64,000 nucleotides of DNA from Dermatophagoides farinae (taxonomy: Eukaryota; Arthropoda; Arachnida; Sarcoptiformes; Pyroglyphidae): positions 3,224,001 to 3,288,000 of the forward strand of contig NC_134682.1 in NCBI RefSeq assembly GCF_024713945.1, in the 5' to 3' direction. Positions 38,457 to 52,619 of this stretch are shown piece by piece. The notes beneath the pieces are model-generated. The model was not told where the DNA came from. It was given only the letters and a program-made list of their open reading frames with translations, and did no database searches. Numbering within the stretch: position 1 is the stretch's first letter; every line of letters begins with the position of its first letter. Made by a program: the position numbers and the translations under genes.

Positions 38457-41400
38457 AGAAAAATTGACAGAAAAAAAATAAAACACTTCGAGACAACAAC
38501 AACAACAAAGCGGAAAAAAATGTCATTATGTAGTAAATTTTCATTTTTTTTTTGTAGACACTTTACTTTTCCGGGTGAAGAGAAATTTTTTTTTTTTTTT
38601 TGTTGTAATCAAATGGACATAATGAATCAAGTTGATCAGATGAGATATGGTAATGAAAATCATCATCATATCTTATAATAATGGATAATAATAATGTTTG
38701 AGATGGGAATTTTTTTTTTTATCAATTCATAACATGTTCTGCGGTGTGCAATGTTGTTTGTTGTCTACAATTTTTTTTCCTTGTTTACAATACATGATGA
38801 TAATAAAGTTGCACACATATATCAGACTGATTTTTCATTAACATTTAAATTCATTCATTCATCTTGATGAATGAGATTTACACAAGTTTTTTTTATCTCT
38901 CTGTTTATAAATTGTAATTGAAAAACACAACGACGATTTTTTCCCTATATATTCATCACTAGGTTTTTTTTTAGAAAAAAAACTCATCGACTACATAGTA
39001 ATTGTGTTGATGATTGATTGTCTTGATGATGATAAAAATGATGATCATCATCATCATTGATAAATATTGTCAACCATACCTGAACGATGATGATGATGAT
39101 GATGATGATGATGATCTGTAATTGTAGTTCCAAAATTATCTATAACAATTGTTTTTGATTATAATGATGATGACCGATTATTATCATCATCAACGATAAA
39201 TTTTGGATCAAAAAAAAAAATGGTTCCAAATAAATAAAAATAAACCAACATTTAATATCCATTTTCTTCACATCTTCCTTTATTCTTTATTGTTTTTATA
39301 CTTCCCTTGCCTTCCCCACACCCCACCGATGGTTTGATGGTAATCGTTTTCAATCAATCTTATGTTTCACATTTCGGTAGCATTTGAAAATATCATCATC
39401 ATCATCACCATCGGGATACCGGATAATGAAACTAAAGATAATGTTAATGAATGATAACGAATACAAGAAAACAATCTTCTTATACTAAACTGAGTATCCA
39501 ATTTTAAAAAAAAAAAAAAATTTCATTGTCAGTCAGCTAAAAAAAGAAATTCAATTCAAATGTACCTACCAGTTAGCAGCTTTAGTTCACCAAAGGAGGC
39601 CTTATACTTGAGGTTTTTTTTGAACAATCCATCCATCTTTGTCGTCATATTCTCAATCAACGAGGTTAAAAAATTCAATGAAACTCAATCACGGATTTCT
39701 AATAACAAGATTGATTTGATCATCATCATCATCATCATCTGGTTATCGATGATGTCGATGTTTGATGGAAAGATGATCATGATAATGATGATGATCATGG
39801 TCACCACCTGGTCTATTGTAATTGAAAATCCGAAATCCGAAATGATGATGATAATGATGAAAAGATATATATTTTTTTCTCATTATAAGAGGGTTTTCCT
39901 ATTGTTTGAGATTGAAACACACACACACACATTTCACAACAATAATCATCATGATGATTCAATGATTGAAATTTAATTTATTGCATTGGTCATGATTTTT
40001 TTTTTTTTCTTTTTTTTTGATTGGAAATGGTCATTTGAAAAATCACCTCACACACACACACACGATTCGTAAATAAAAAAAAACCATCAATTTGATCAAT
40101 CAAACTAGATTGAATTAACTCGAATCATTGTGTGTGTGTGTGTGTTTGATCAAACGAATATGATTCGTTCCTGTATTTGCATTTTTATTTTTTTTTCTTA
40201 TCTTTTCACCTAGAAAATAAAAAGAAAATCATTGCATAAGTTATGAAAGAATTTGAATTCAAAATTTGTTACACATTATTATGGTAATATCTCTCTCGCT
40301 CTCTGTTGATGATGATTATTATAATAACAATGATTTATCATTTGACAAGTGATGAGCAAATTATTCAAATCCCCTGTTTTTCTTTTTTCTTTTGAATGTG
40401 GCCATGTGGTCAAAATCAAGATCATCATGAATGAAAAAAAAACAGTAAAAAAAATCTCTTGAATATTTCCATCTTTTTTCCATGTTCATCCACATATTTT
40501 ATTTTGTCATTGCCAAATAATCAGATATATATGGCGTATGAAGATATCAACAAAAAACAGAACAGAACAGTACAGAGATGACAATCAAAATATGATATCT
40601 GGAAAAAAAATAATCAAAACTCTAAGATCATGTTATCTGTCTGGAGATTTTTTTTTCGCTGGAAAAAATTACTTTTTTTGTTCTTCTTTCTTATTATAAT
40701 CTTATGACTATGGATCATGGTCATAAGTCTGGTGTATGTGACTGTGACTGTCTATGTATTACCGGATCAAAATCATTCAAGGAAATCAAATCAAATTGCA
40801 ATTTCATACTAACAGATGTTTTTTTTTGCTTTCCTTGAAACAAAAACAATTATATGTGAACAAAAAAAAAATCCAGAACATTTTAAAAAATGAAAAATTC
40901 TTACAATGAAACAAAATCCAATATTGTGAACAGAATTCATTGAATTATGATGATGATGATGATGACCCTATGAATGTAATTGAAGAAAAAAAATTGGCAG
41001 ACCAAATGAAATGGAATTTCATCAACATTAAAAAAAAATTGAACAAATTGACAGCTTTCCAACAATCCATAGATCACATTTTTTTTCCATAAAATGAATT
41101 GAACAAAAAAAAAACAAACGAAAAAAGAGCAAAAAAAAAAGTTGAAAAGATTTTTTTCTTTCAAATTTTAAATCAACTCCTCGTTTGTGTGTGTGTGTAA
41201 ATATATTGCAGAAGCTTTGTCTTGTTATTTGAAATGAAAATTTATTTTTAAAGAGAAAATAATAATATTGTTCATTCATTCATCGCCCTTATGCCGCAAA
41301 CAATAACGATGATCATCATTATCATCATCATCATCATCATGATCAATTGTTATCTCGTCAGCAAAAAAAAAGGAAAAAACATTAATGTTGATCTAAAAAT

Positions 41401-44400
41401 TGTCTAAAAACAATGTTGTCCCGATAAAAATTCATTGAAAACTGGATGAATAATGAAAATTGGCTAAAATCGATTGAAATTACAAAGACTTCAAATAGAG
41501 ACAATAGAGAAGAAAAAAAACTTAAACTTTAAGTATATAGACAAAATGACAATGTCATCAGTGTTTATAGTGTTGTTTTTGTTTTCTAGATCCATTCATT
41601 GTCCATGATGAACAATAATAATAATATAATTGTTGTTCAAATTATGATCATCATTATTATTATTGATTATGGGATCATCATCTAATATACTGCATTAAAG
41701 TTTATGAATACGTTTTGTATTATTACCTAAATATATTTTGAATAAAAGGTAAATGGATTGATTGATGGTTTTTCGTCGTCATCGTCGTCGTCGTCGTCTT
41801 CGTTGTTGTTTTGTTTTTGGTCAACATTTTTTTTTCGGGGTCTTTCATTTCGTTTCGGTTTAGTTCATCCGATCATCAATTTTTCATTCAAATATTCATA
41901 GAATAGAATATGAATTTTGCATATATAAATTTTCCATTGAATGAAAATGAAATAACAATGTCGGTGATGATGATGATGATGATGATGATGATACCAGTTT
42001 TTTTTCAATAATTAATCAATCATTCAATCGATTGAATTTAATCGAAAACTACCAAAAAAAATGATTCACGATTGTTTGCAAAAAAAAATATATATATGAC
42101 CTCGATCTATTCTAATCATAATCTATAAATATTGTTGAAACCAACAACAACAACATCCATTTGGCACCATCTGATTTGGATCATGATACTATATATGCTG
42201 TTGTCGATTTTGATGATTTGAAATTTTATTTATTGTCTTTTGTGATCAAAATTAATGATATGATGATGAATAGTTTTTGTCTCGTTGTTTCTCTCTTTCT
42301 CTCGCTGTTTTTGTTCGATATTTTGTTGATAATATTTTTTTTTTTGCGTTATATAGAACGAATCACAAATGATTAATCCAAATATAATAACAAAGGATCT
42401 GATCACGATCTTTTTTTTCTTTTCTTTGTGTCCATTTACATTTTTCTGTTCACTATGTAACAAAGAAAATGCAATAAAAGAATCCAAATCCAATCAGATA
42501 CACATTTATTTAGATCATATGCATATATGTGTTTTGTGTATTCATGAATGATACAAAAAAAACAGTCTTGTTATATAAAATTGACCAATGTAAAAGAACA
42601 AAAAAATCATCATCATCATAATTGTCTCGATCCATTTGGAACATTGACATGACAAACATGAGAAAAAAAATGAACAATGAATGGATGATGTTGTTGAAAA
42701 AAAACCATATTATTCTGAAACAGTAGCATTATCAGCACGAAAAGCTATGAAACATTTATATATATGTGAATAATGATCATTATAAAGATTTTTTTCACAC
42801 GTTCTTAATGTGATGACAAATGTGAAGAAGAATCAATTTTTTGTTTATCAAACAGATTCGTAATCATATTTGCATATTATCAACAGATCAGATCTTTAAT
42901 GCTAATCATCGATGTGTGTGCATGTGTGTGTGGGCGCATAAATCTGATTGAATTAATTCAATTTTTTTTCCAGCAGAAAAAAAGGCGCTGATAATAATGA
43001 TAATTATATGAATGTTTCAATTAATATAAAATGAAATGGAAGCAATAAAACAAAAAAAACAAAGGAAAAATCAATCAAATCTTTTGTTTACCATCCACCA
43101 AAAAAAAGAAAGAATCCCTATGGAATTTTCATATAATCATCGTCAAGAGAACAAAACAAAACAAAAAAAAAATAGATCGAGCCTTTTGAAAGAAATTGAT
43201 TCAATCCTTCAACAAACAAAACATTTTTTACGTAACTAAATGGTGTGCGTGTGTGTTTGCGTTTGTGTGTTTATGTTAATGGATTGATTTGGGAGCAAAA
43301 AAAAAAATTTACTCGTTTGAAATTATAATAATTATATATATTGATTCATTTCATAGTTTCATGGGTCAACAAAAAAAAAAAAAAAACAATGACGCCATCG
43401 GAACGAAAAATGATTCAATAATAACAATCTATTACAGGTGAATAAGGTGTGCGTCGTCATGGAAATTGCCTCGTTTCTTTATTTTTTTTCTTTATCTCTC
43501 TCTCTCATTAATTAATTTTCATTGTTATCATAAAAAAATCATAATTAAATGATTTCTGATGTGATGTCTATTTTAATATATTAATAAATGATGTTTTGAT
43601 CCAAAAAAAAACATGATAATGAGAATGATTGGAATGAACAACTTGTGCCAATGATCCTATTTTTATGCACTCGTATTTACAACCGTCATATACTTAATGG
43701 AATGTGGAATTAAGATAAAAAAAAGGCTGAACACTACTGTATATATATGCAATATTGTGTTGTGTTGTGCATTTGTTTGTACGATGTGTGTGTGTAATAG
43801 AATGAAAGTACCGCATTCTATTGGGATTAATCAGCAACAGAGAAAAAAAAATTCTTATGTAGATATAGATTGATTGATTGATTGATTGATGAGTAAAAAT
43901 TTTTTTCTATTAATATAAAAAAAATTGAAAAATGAATCAAAGAGCCCAAAAATGAGGCTATCAAAATTGATGATGATGATGATGATTATGTATTAGATAT
44001 CGATATATATTAGTGGGTGATAACAAAAATTTTTTATTATTTGTGTGATACAAGAAAAAAAAATGAGGCGAGAAAAAAAACTAAAATAATGATTCGAATA
44101 TATGACAATCAATCCCATCAGCCATAATTATCACAATGGTGATATAGACAACGACGCGACAAAATCTACCAGACGATAATTTACCATCAACCATAACAAA
44201 CATACACATACATACACGCACGCAAACACGAGACGTTTTTGTTTTTATTATATTTTTTGTTGCATATATATTTATTGATCATCATTCTTCGAACTTCATC
44301 ATCTTGATTTTTTTTTTTTTTTTGAATTTTGATCATTAGTTTTTGTTTTCATTTATTATTTTCTTCAAAATCAAAATGATGATAACACATGACGGCAACA

Positions 44401-44722
44401 AAACAAAAAAAAACAACACTTTTGTTCCATTGTATGATTGTTGTTCATTTTGGTTTTTCAACTAAAGTCAATTGTCAAAAACATCCGTTTGTTTTTGATT
44501 CTCATTTTACTTTTTTTTTGTTTTGTTTTCAATATTGTTTTCGGTTTATTTTTACACACACACACACACAACAATATTGTACTAAAATCATTCATTGTGT
44601 TTGTTCGATCAATTGATTGATTGATTGATTGATTGATTGTTGTATGCGTCATTTGAAGATTCGATCGATCGATAGACAATCATCGCCATCAATACGACCT
44701 GATAATAATAATAATAATCATA

Positions 44723-44884
44723 ATGATTACTATACGTAAAACTAAAATTCTTATCTGTGATTCTGATCCAAACAGAGGTATATCCAAACATATACATGTG
44801 AAAACCGATACAGGATCCAACATTAGCTGCTGTATTAACACCATCATGGACAACGGCAAAAGAATTTTCATCCATACAACCAAT
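44723..44884 (+). other. Overlapping 53-codon frame across the Shank 5' exon edge
   Basis: From ATG 44723 a frame different from Shank reads KILICDSDPNRGISKHIH and continues to a TGA at 44882-44884. It covers the place where the Shank frame opens (44802). It may be an upstream frame in the transcript or chance; composition is unusually balanced for this region. Confidence 0.25.
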
Positions 44885-47800
44885 TGATCATTCATCAGAA
44901 TCATCTGATTTATTTAATTCATTAGAATATGAACCATCTAATCAACAATCGTATCAACAACATTGTTATTCTTTGAATAGCCACAACAACAACAATAATA
45001 ATAATCAATCAAGTCTTCATCATCATCATCATACTGAATTGATTCGTAGTGATTCAGGAAATTCATCATTGAATACAATCGATTCAATTAGTAATCATAG
45101 TTCAAGAAGTTTTTCATCAAGTATCAATGATGGTTATTGTCCATATTATGGATCTGATATTGTATCGAATCTAGATGATGATTCACTGTTGATCAATGTA
45201 TTTGTACCAGAAACACAATCAGAGGTAAATATTATATTTTTTCATGAAAAATTATAATTTCATTCTTTTTTTTCTCTGAATAGTTTGACATAACCTGTTC
45301 ATATGGCCAATCAATTTCATATGTCAAAACTGTATTGATTGAACGATTATGTGGTAATAATATAAAGAACGGTCATAATATTAATAATAATAATAATAAT
45401 CATCGATATCCACGATTATTACGTGATGATCAATGTCTTAACTATGGCCTATTCAGTGCACAATTGGGTTTGTTTCTTGATGAGCAGCTAACATTTAACG
45501 AATATTTTCGTAACCATCAAACCAATTCTAATAGCATCAATACCATAATCAACTATAATAATATTGACGATAATTCTCCAATATTGATCAATCATCATCA
45601 TTTCAATCCTGACCAACATCATCAACCAACAACAACAACAACAACAATATCGAAACAACGATCAAACAGTAACAGTACTACAATCAAAAAGAATACAATT
45701 GTTAAATTAGAATTTCTTTACAAACAACGAGTCAAATACGGTGAAATAATGAGCACATTGCCTTTAGGTAAGAATCAATTTGGTTTTTTCTAAAAAAATA
45801 ATTTGAAATTTTTTTCACAGCAAGCGCAACAAGAAAAAAACGTAAACGTTCACGTCTATTGACGGCTATTCAAAATGGTAATCTCGATAAATTGGCCAAA
45901 GCATTGGTCAACTGTGATCCAAATTTCGTTGATGAAAGCAGTGGTGAAACGCCACTTTCCATAGCATCATCATTATCAATTTCAAATAGTACAATACAGC
46001 AGCAGATTATTGTTGCTATCGTAAATGGTGGTGCTCTGCTAGATTTTCGTACCAAAGATGGCCGAACATCATTACATGTTGCTGTACAGAAATCGAATTT
46101 TATTGCATTGAAAACATTATTGGATTTAGGAGCATCACCAAACTATCCGGATACAAATGGTTTAACACCATTATATTACAGTGTTATTCATAAGGCTAAT
46201 CCAAAACTCACTCAATTGTTGCTATATGAACATGCTAGCCTCGGTGTTACCGATCAACATGGATGGCAGGAAATTCATCATGTAAGAAATATATATTTTT
46301 CTAATTATTTGTTGGTAATTAATGTAATAAATTTTTTTTTTTTAAATAAATTAGGCAAGTAAACTTGGATTGGTACAACATCTTGAACAATTATTATTCT
46401 ATGGCTGTGACATGAATTGTAGAATAGTTGGCAGTGGTAATACTTCATTACATGTAGCCGCAATAAATGATCAAGTTGAATGTGCTCGAATACTTTTATT
46501 ACGTGGCTGTGATACCAGCATTGTGAACAATTCTCATCAAAATGCTTACCAAGTAGCTGTCATTGCCGGTAATATGTCAATGGCCGATTATATTAAAAAT
46601 CATAAACAAGAAAATGTTGTACCATATCGAGATAAACCTCGTTATAATCCGGCACGTCGTCCAGCCACACATTCATCACAAGATGGGAATCAAATTACAC
46701 CGAATAAATCCAAATTACTTGATGTCAATGGTGGTGGTGGTGGTGGTGGTGGAAGGTCCATATCACCATCATTATCACAATTGACAAATAATACTACAAC
46801 TACATCTTCCGGTGTTTGTTGTGATGATGAAGATGATCCAAACAATCAACTAAAGCAACAACAACGTTCTGTGATGAACAATGGTAATAATATTAATAAT
46901 AATGCTCAACCGGATTATGATGATAACGATGATGATGAAGATGATGATGTTGATGATGATGAACAAAATGGAAATATTATTCCAAGTAGTGAAAGTGAAG
47001 ATAGTACCGTATTTACACCGGGTATGATGGTCAAAGCTATTTCGGACTATAATTCAGGCGATCCAAGTCATATGCAACTTCGTCGAAATGATCATGTATT
47101 ATTATTACATAGTGATCATTCACCACCGACCATTGCTTCACAAAAACTTTTACTTGGTCGAAGATGTTTAGATGGACAGGAAGGCTATTTTCCAGCTTGT
47201 TGTGTTGAAAAAATTCGACCGATTAAAGATACGGATTCAAGTGATCGTGTTGAAGGAAGAAGAGATATGAAAATGAAAAATATGCAAGCAGCTACGTTAC
47301 CAACACGTGGACGAAGAGGAGCACGAAAAAGCTATTTAGACAAGGTGAATATCATTGATGAAAAATCTTTGAATAAAATTATCATTTAATTTTATTTTCG
47401 ATTTTCATAGAGTACAACTCGTCAATACCAGGATCGCACGGTTATTTTACAACGTGGTAGTAAAGGATTTGGATTTGTGTTGCGTGGTGCCAAAGATTCA
47501 TCGCCAGTTTTGACCAAACAATTAATGCAACAGCAAGGATCAGTGCCGTTGATAGGTTTACAATATTTTGATGAGATCGAAGTGGGTGGTGTTGCCGATG
47601 CTGCCGGATTGAAAAGAGGTGATTTTCTTCTGGCCGTCAATGATGTTGATGTTCGTCATATGTCACATGAAAATGTCGTCCAATTAATTCGACAATCTGG
47701 AGATAAAGTAACGATGACCATTGCCACACCGGTGCCAAAACAACTTGTTTCAATTTTGAAAAAGAAAGGAACAACAGGTCAAACGAATAATAAAAGTCTT

Positions 47801-50800
47801 AACAAACAACAACAACAATTATCAGTAGCTGATTCAAAACAAACAAATGGGGTGATGCCACCACCTCCTCCTCCTACATCGGATACGATGCCTTCTAGTC
47901 AATCACAAATTCAAATGTCGCAATCAGTTTATGCATCATTCAATAGTAATAATCGTGGGACGAAAGCTCCACCACCTGCACCACCAAAACGTGATCCATC
48001 AACTACATTATCGAATACATCGTCAAGGGCTCGGGCACGTTCATTGGTGGTAGCATCTGAAGTTCGTACGGCTCATAACCAAGCCCTTATATTGTTGAAT
48101 GAATGCAAAACGGCCGTTGATGATCAGCCTAATGAAGCAAAAAAACATACATCGCCCACCAGTACTGGTGAATCAATTTCCGATAGATCTCGTTCGATGC
48201 GTCGAATTTCATCCTATGAAGCTACTGAATACAGCATTAATAAGGATCCCGAAATTGCTAACAAGTCAAAAGTAATTATTATTCAAATAATTTTTTGTTG
48301 AGAGGAAAATTCAAATGAAACTTTATATTTTCTAGGAGGAAACAAATAACAATAATGAGAAAGATGCAGAAATTCACAAACGGGATTCATGTACAATGTC
48401 GCCACCGGCATCACCGCCAAATCACTCGATTGTAATTAAATTTTAATTTGATTTAATTACATCTAGATTAAATTAAATTCATAATTGTTTTTTAGGTTGA
48501 TGTTACACTGGTCAAAGGGCCAACTCGAAAGGACAATAACGAACATCAGCAGCAGCAGCAGCAACAACAACAACAACAGCAAAGATCGTTGTCAAGTTTT
48601 CAGCCAGCTACTAGCAAACAAAACAATGAATCGAATATTAGGCCTCAGATTCCTGATCCTGATTATTCGAGTGATGAAGATGAAAAAAAGAATAAGAAAA
48701 AAGATGCTTCCAATCTAACGGATTCTACTTCAAAGAAATCGGATAAAATTAAATTGATGACCAAAGCAACTGTGGTATTGAAATCAACTAGTCCATGTCC
48801 ACCTGAAACTGATGTTCAGTTCATAGAACGTAAAGCATCTGAATCATTTAAAAATGGAGTGATTGGATCGAAAAATATTTTCGATGAATTAAAAGAACAA
48901 AGTGCCAAGATAACATCAGCGGCTAGACTTCGTTTCTCTACAACCGAAAACGATGGAACCGTTGTAGATAGCCAAGTTTCTACAAAAGCTCCAAACAATG
49001 TTAAAAAGAATGTTGCTGAATTCGAAAAACGTTTGAATGGTACAAATATTTTAAAAGATCAAATTGATAGTCAACAATTACGTATGTCCAAATCATGTAT
49101 GGAAGAATTTGTACCACAACAATCAGCTATACTGTCCACGTTGAAAAAAGGTATGATTGATTCATTTTTTCTTTTAGTTTATTTTATTCATGTCATGTTA
49201 TCATTTGTTGTTCATTCATCAAAAGAAATAATTACCAAGCCTAATTTGCGGCAAAAACAACCGTGTGATCAATCAACTGATTTTCGTCGTAATTCTGCAA
49301 TTATATCGGCTATGGCGGAAAAAGTAGCTGCTGTCAATCAATTGGTTGCCGAACAGCAGCAACAACAACAGCAATCTGGTTCAAAATCATTGAATTCATC
49401 GCCAATACCAGCTACTTTGGGAAAGATTCCAGGTCAAGTTATTGCCGGTTCAACGGTTGTCGTACAGAAACCTATTGCCATTTTACCTGGTGGTTCATCT
49501 GGAACACTCACTCGTAGATGTGTAACTGTTTGTGAGGATCCGATCAAAGCTATTCATCTTCAACAACAGCATCAACAACTTCGATCTCAATTAGCAGCAA
49601 CTTCTATGATGACCGCCGGTGGTACATTGACCAAAACCAAACCAACACATTCCTCATCTTTAGCTGAACCGACAACATCATCAATATTAAAACAATCATC
49701 ATCAAAATCTCAACAACAGCAACAACAAATACGATCCATAAATCAACAATATCATTCTGGAACAACACCAACCAGTTCAATTGGTAGGCTTAAATTGATT
49801 CCATTATTATTCGAAATTGATAACAAAATATTTTTATTATCCATATTAGATGTTGTACCACCTCCACCAGAATTTGCTGCTGCATCTGTAGCAGCTATTC
49901 CATTACAGCAACAAACAATTCCATCAACAAATCGACAAATATCAATTCAACAACAACAACAACCAATGACGGCAAATCAAAAAATTTACTTACAACGACA
50001 ATTACTACAATCACAACAATCGACAACACCACCTATTACTATACAACAATCCGGTTCATCATCTCAGGTTCATCAACATTCATCACAGGTTAGAATGAAA
50101 ACTATATTGAAAAAACAACAATCTAGTGACAATAAAAATTATTCGACAATCGGAAATTCTGAACGAAAAACGATCGTCAAATATGTTCTTTGATTTTGAT
50201 TATTTTATTTATTATTGTTTTTTTTTTGCATCTTGTCCATTTTGTGTTATTTTGTTTTTTGCCTTATTTTTTTTCTTTTGTTCAATTATTCTATTATTTT
50301 TGGTTTTTTTCTTTCTTGTTATAAAATTTTTGATTTGTTTTTTTCGCCTCGTTCCTATTTATATGAATGTGTAATGAATAAAAACCATCATTCCATAAGC
50401 ATTGAATAGAATTTGTGCATGAATAATTTAATTAATTGGATGCTATTAACTTATTATCTGATAATAATTTTATTGTTGATTTTACTTTCACATAATCAGT
50501 TGATATCAGGCGAAACGATGCCACATCCACCACATTATAGCCATCAGGCAACCCATTATCAATTACATCATAATCATCCGGCACAAACATCAACGATAGG
50601 TCATGGCCATCAATTATCATCATCAGCACCGACAACAAATACTGAAGCTCATACATTAATGGCAATGCGACAATCGATTTTAGCCGCTCCACAACAACAA
50701 CAGCAGCAGCAGCAGCAGCCATTAACATCAACATCGACTTCGAATTATGATTATCTGGTTCAACAACATCAAAGGGCTACAAATCCATTGGTCAGCCATC

Positions 50801-50934
50801 ATCATCATCATCAATTGCCACAATCATCTAATACTAGTCAATCACAATATAGTCAACAACAGCAACAAAATCAATTACTTCTTCAACAACGGGCATTAGC
50901 GGTAGCCAATGCAAAATTATATCAACAACAACAA

Positions 50935-50973
<39 letters not shown>

Positions 50974-51846
50974 CAACAATTAAGATCTGGTGGTGGCCAA
51001 TACAATACATTGGCTAGTAGTAAACCACAACAGATTCAATATTATTTGGCTCAACAACAATCTCAACATCCTCAACACCAACATCATCATCATCCAACTG
51101 GTACATCATCAACATCGGCCCAACAACAACCGCAATATTTCGCAACACTAGGACGACATCAACATGCACAAATACAGCAACAATATCTGAATTCATTGAC
51201 CAGCCAACAACAGCAAATGCAACAACAACAATTTGCCACACTTACCCGTCATCATCAACAACAGCTTCTTCAGCAGCATCACCAACAACAACAACAGCCT
51301 TCGACATTACAACAACAACAACAGCAACAGAATTTACTTAATTATTCACAATTAGTTCAACGACAACAGCAACAAGTTGCAGCAGGTAATACTTCGTCAA
51401 CCGGTACGGGTCGAATAATACAAACTTCAGCCGGAACTGTTGGATCATCATCATCGGCAACTTTAACCAGACAAACACCAATAAGTACAACACAAGTTCC
51501 AATTGGTAAAGTTGTATATACAACCACCGGAAGCGGTCAGCCAACAACAGCTCTGCAACATCAATATCAATATCATCAGCCAACCTTACAACAACAACAA
51601 CAGCCACAACAGCAACAATTAGCATATGCAAGAAAATCGGTAGTTGAATGGACAATGGATGATGTTCAAGAATGGTTACAAAGAATTGGTATGGCTGAAC
51701 ATCGATTAAAATTTGAATCATTTAATGGTGCCAAAATGTTACGTTTGGATAATAATTCATTAGCCAATATTGGTGTACGGCAACAACAGCATCGTATCTA
51801 TATATTGGAAAAATTGAAACAACAAATATGGCAGAATCATCAATGA
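44814..51846 (+). CDS. Shank: Shank/ProSAP synaptic scaffold protein (SPN-ankyrin-SH3-PDZ-SAM)
   Basis: Ten exons join in phase: 44814 (or 44981)-45224, 45284-45767, 45821-46281, 46355-47344, 47411-48271, 48336-48431, 48496-49150, 49226-49783, 49850-50088 (or about 50184) and 50500-51846, over 2000 residues. Domains in order: SPN (about 45190-45770: LLINVFVPETQ, LNYGLFSAQLGLFLDEQ, VKLEFLYKQR); six ankyrin repeats (45850-46620: DFRTKDGRTSLHVAVQ, TLLDLGASPNYPD, GLTPLYY, LLFYGCDMN); SH3 (about 47010-47225: MVKAISDYNSGDPSHMQL, GQEGYFPACCVEKI); PDZ (about 47430-47740: VILQRGSKGFGFVLRGAKDS, DVDVRHMSHENVV); Pro-rich and poly-Q linkers; SAM (about 51630-51830: VVEWTMDDVQEWLQRIGM). Shank organises receptors and actin at postsynaptic sites. 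The frame has no Met before the SPN domain, so an upstream coding exon must exist. Confidence 0.93.
49151..49225 (+). other. 75-bp in-frame intron of Shank
   Basis: GTATGA...AAAAG, phase 1, length divisible by three and stop-free. Read through it would insert a hydrophobic stretch (FFLLVYFIHVMLSFVV) into a polar linker, so splicing is much more likely. Confidence 0.7.
49784..49849 (+). other. 66-bp in-frame intron of Shank
   Basis: GTAGGC...ATATTAG, phase 1, 22 codons without a stop. Removal joins TSSI to DVVPPPPEF, restoring a Pro-rich stretch. Confidence 0.7.
50923..50979 (+). repeat. Poly-Gln CAA/CAG tract in the last Shank exon
   Basis: Nineteen consecutive Gln codons, with a pure CAG core of nine flanked by CAA. 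It is the longest of many Gln tracts between the PDZ and SAM domains; expect length variation. Confidence 0.9.
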
Positions 51847-52619
51847 TATTTTTTTTTTTTCATTGATTTTGTTTTGTTTCATCATTTCTTACATTATTCA
51901 TTTTTTTCCCATATATAATACTCGTATGTTGTCATATAATCATTGTCATAGTCAATGTTCTTTTTTTTGCCGGAAAAAAAATCTAGTCATTTTTTCCCAG
52001 AATCTAAAATTTTCATTACAAATTCTTTTCTCTCATGTTTACTATAAATTCCGACACCGAAACAACACACACACACACACACACACATATACACCGATAA
52101 ACAAAAGTCCACACACTAATATGAATCGTGATTAAATTGATTATAATTGAATGATGATTATTTTCACTACTCACAAACAACCAACCAACCAACCACCACC
52201 ACATACCATTTTACATAAATACCAACTATTGTCTTTGTCTTTGATTATGATTCATCATTTACAATCATAATGGATGATGATCCATTGATGATCAATTTGC
52301 TCAGATTTTTTTTCCAGTTTTTTTTCTAATTCTATTATTCAAAAAAAAGAAGTTCTCTCTTCTTCTTTCTCTAATCTTCTTCATATTCTCTCATTTTTTT
52401 TCACACTATCTCTATATACTAAACTTGATTATTATAATGAATCATTGAATGGAAATATCTTAGAAATTGATTGATTCATTTGATTCAAATTCATTGTTGT
52501 TTTAATCATCAACTAATCATTTGCAATCAGAAAATAAAATGAATCGATAAAATTTGAACGGAAAAAAAATTGATCTTGATATTTGTGTCTTTTTTTCTTT
52601 GTATGGTAAATGTAGTTCT
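51847..52619. other. Shank 3' flank and spacer
   Basis: Probable 3' untranslated region, with CA run at about 52065-52087 and CCAA runs at about 52181-52196. No gene seen. Confidence 0.5.

Larger units (their letters stand above)
36670..44813. other. 8 kb interval, probable large 5' intron of Shank or intergenic DNA
   Basis: No accepted gene. Simple repeats include a GGT/GGC run at 37258-37291, CA run at about 38248-38276, TA run at about 38315-38332, TGAA runs at 38400-38426 and 38436-38456, ATG runs at about 39086-39114 and 41964-41992, a GTC/CGT run at about 41777-41801, and TTGA runs at about 43869-43889 and 44612-44640. The 138-codon frame at 39560-39976 runs through ATG/ATC repeats and is not supported. 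Confidence 0.5.

Noticed and set aside
39560-39976. 138-codon plus-strand frame in the large spacer
   Set aside because: Half of it is Ile/Met from ATC/ATG repeats and His/Thr from a CA run. It has no splice context or recognisable domain; length comes from stop-free microsatellites.
44609-44875. 88-residue minus-strand frame over the Shank 5' exon
   Set aside because: Balanced at first sight, but it runs antisense to the opening of the Shank frame and its second half is poly-Tyr and Ile/Asn repeat translation.
50432-51721. Val/Leu-rich minus-strand frames opposite the last Shank exon
   Set aside because: CAA/CAG tracts read in reverse give Leu/Val/Cys runs. They are shadows.
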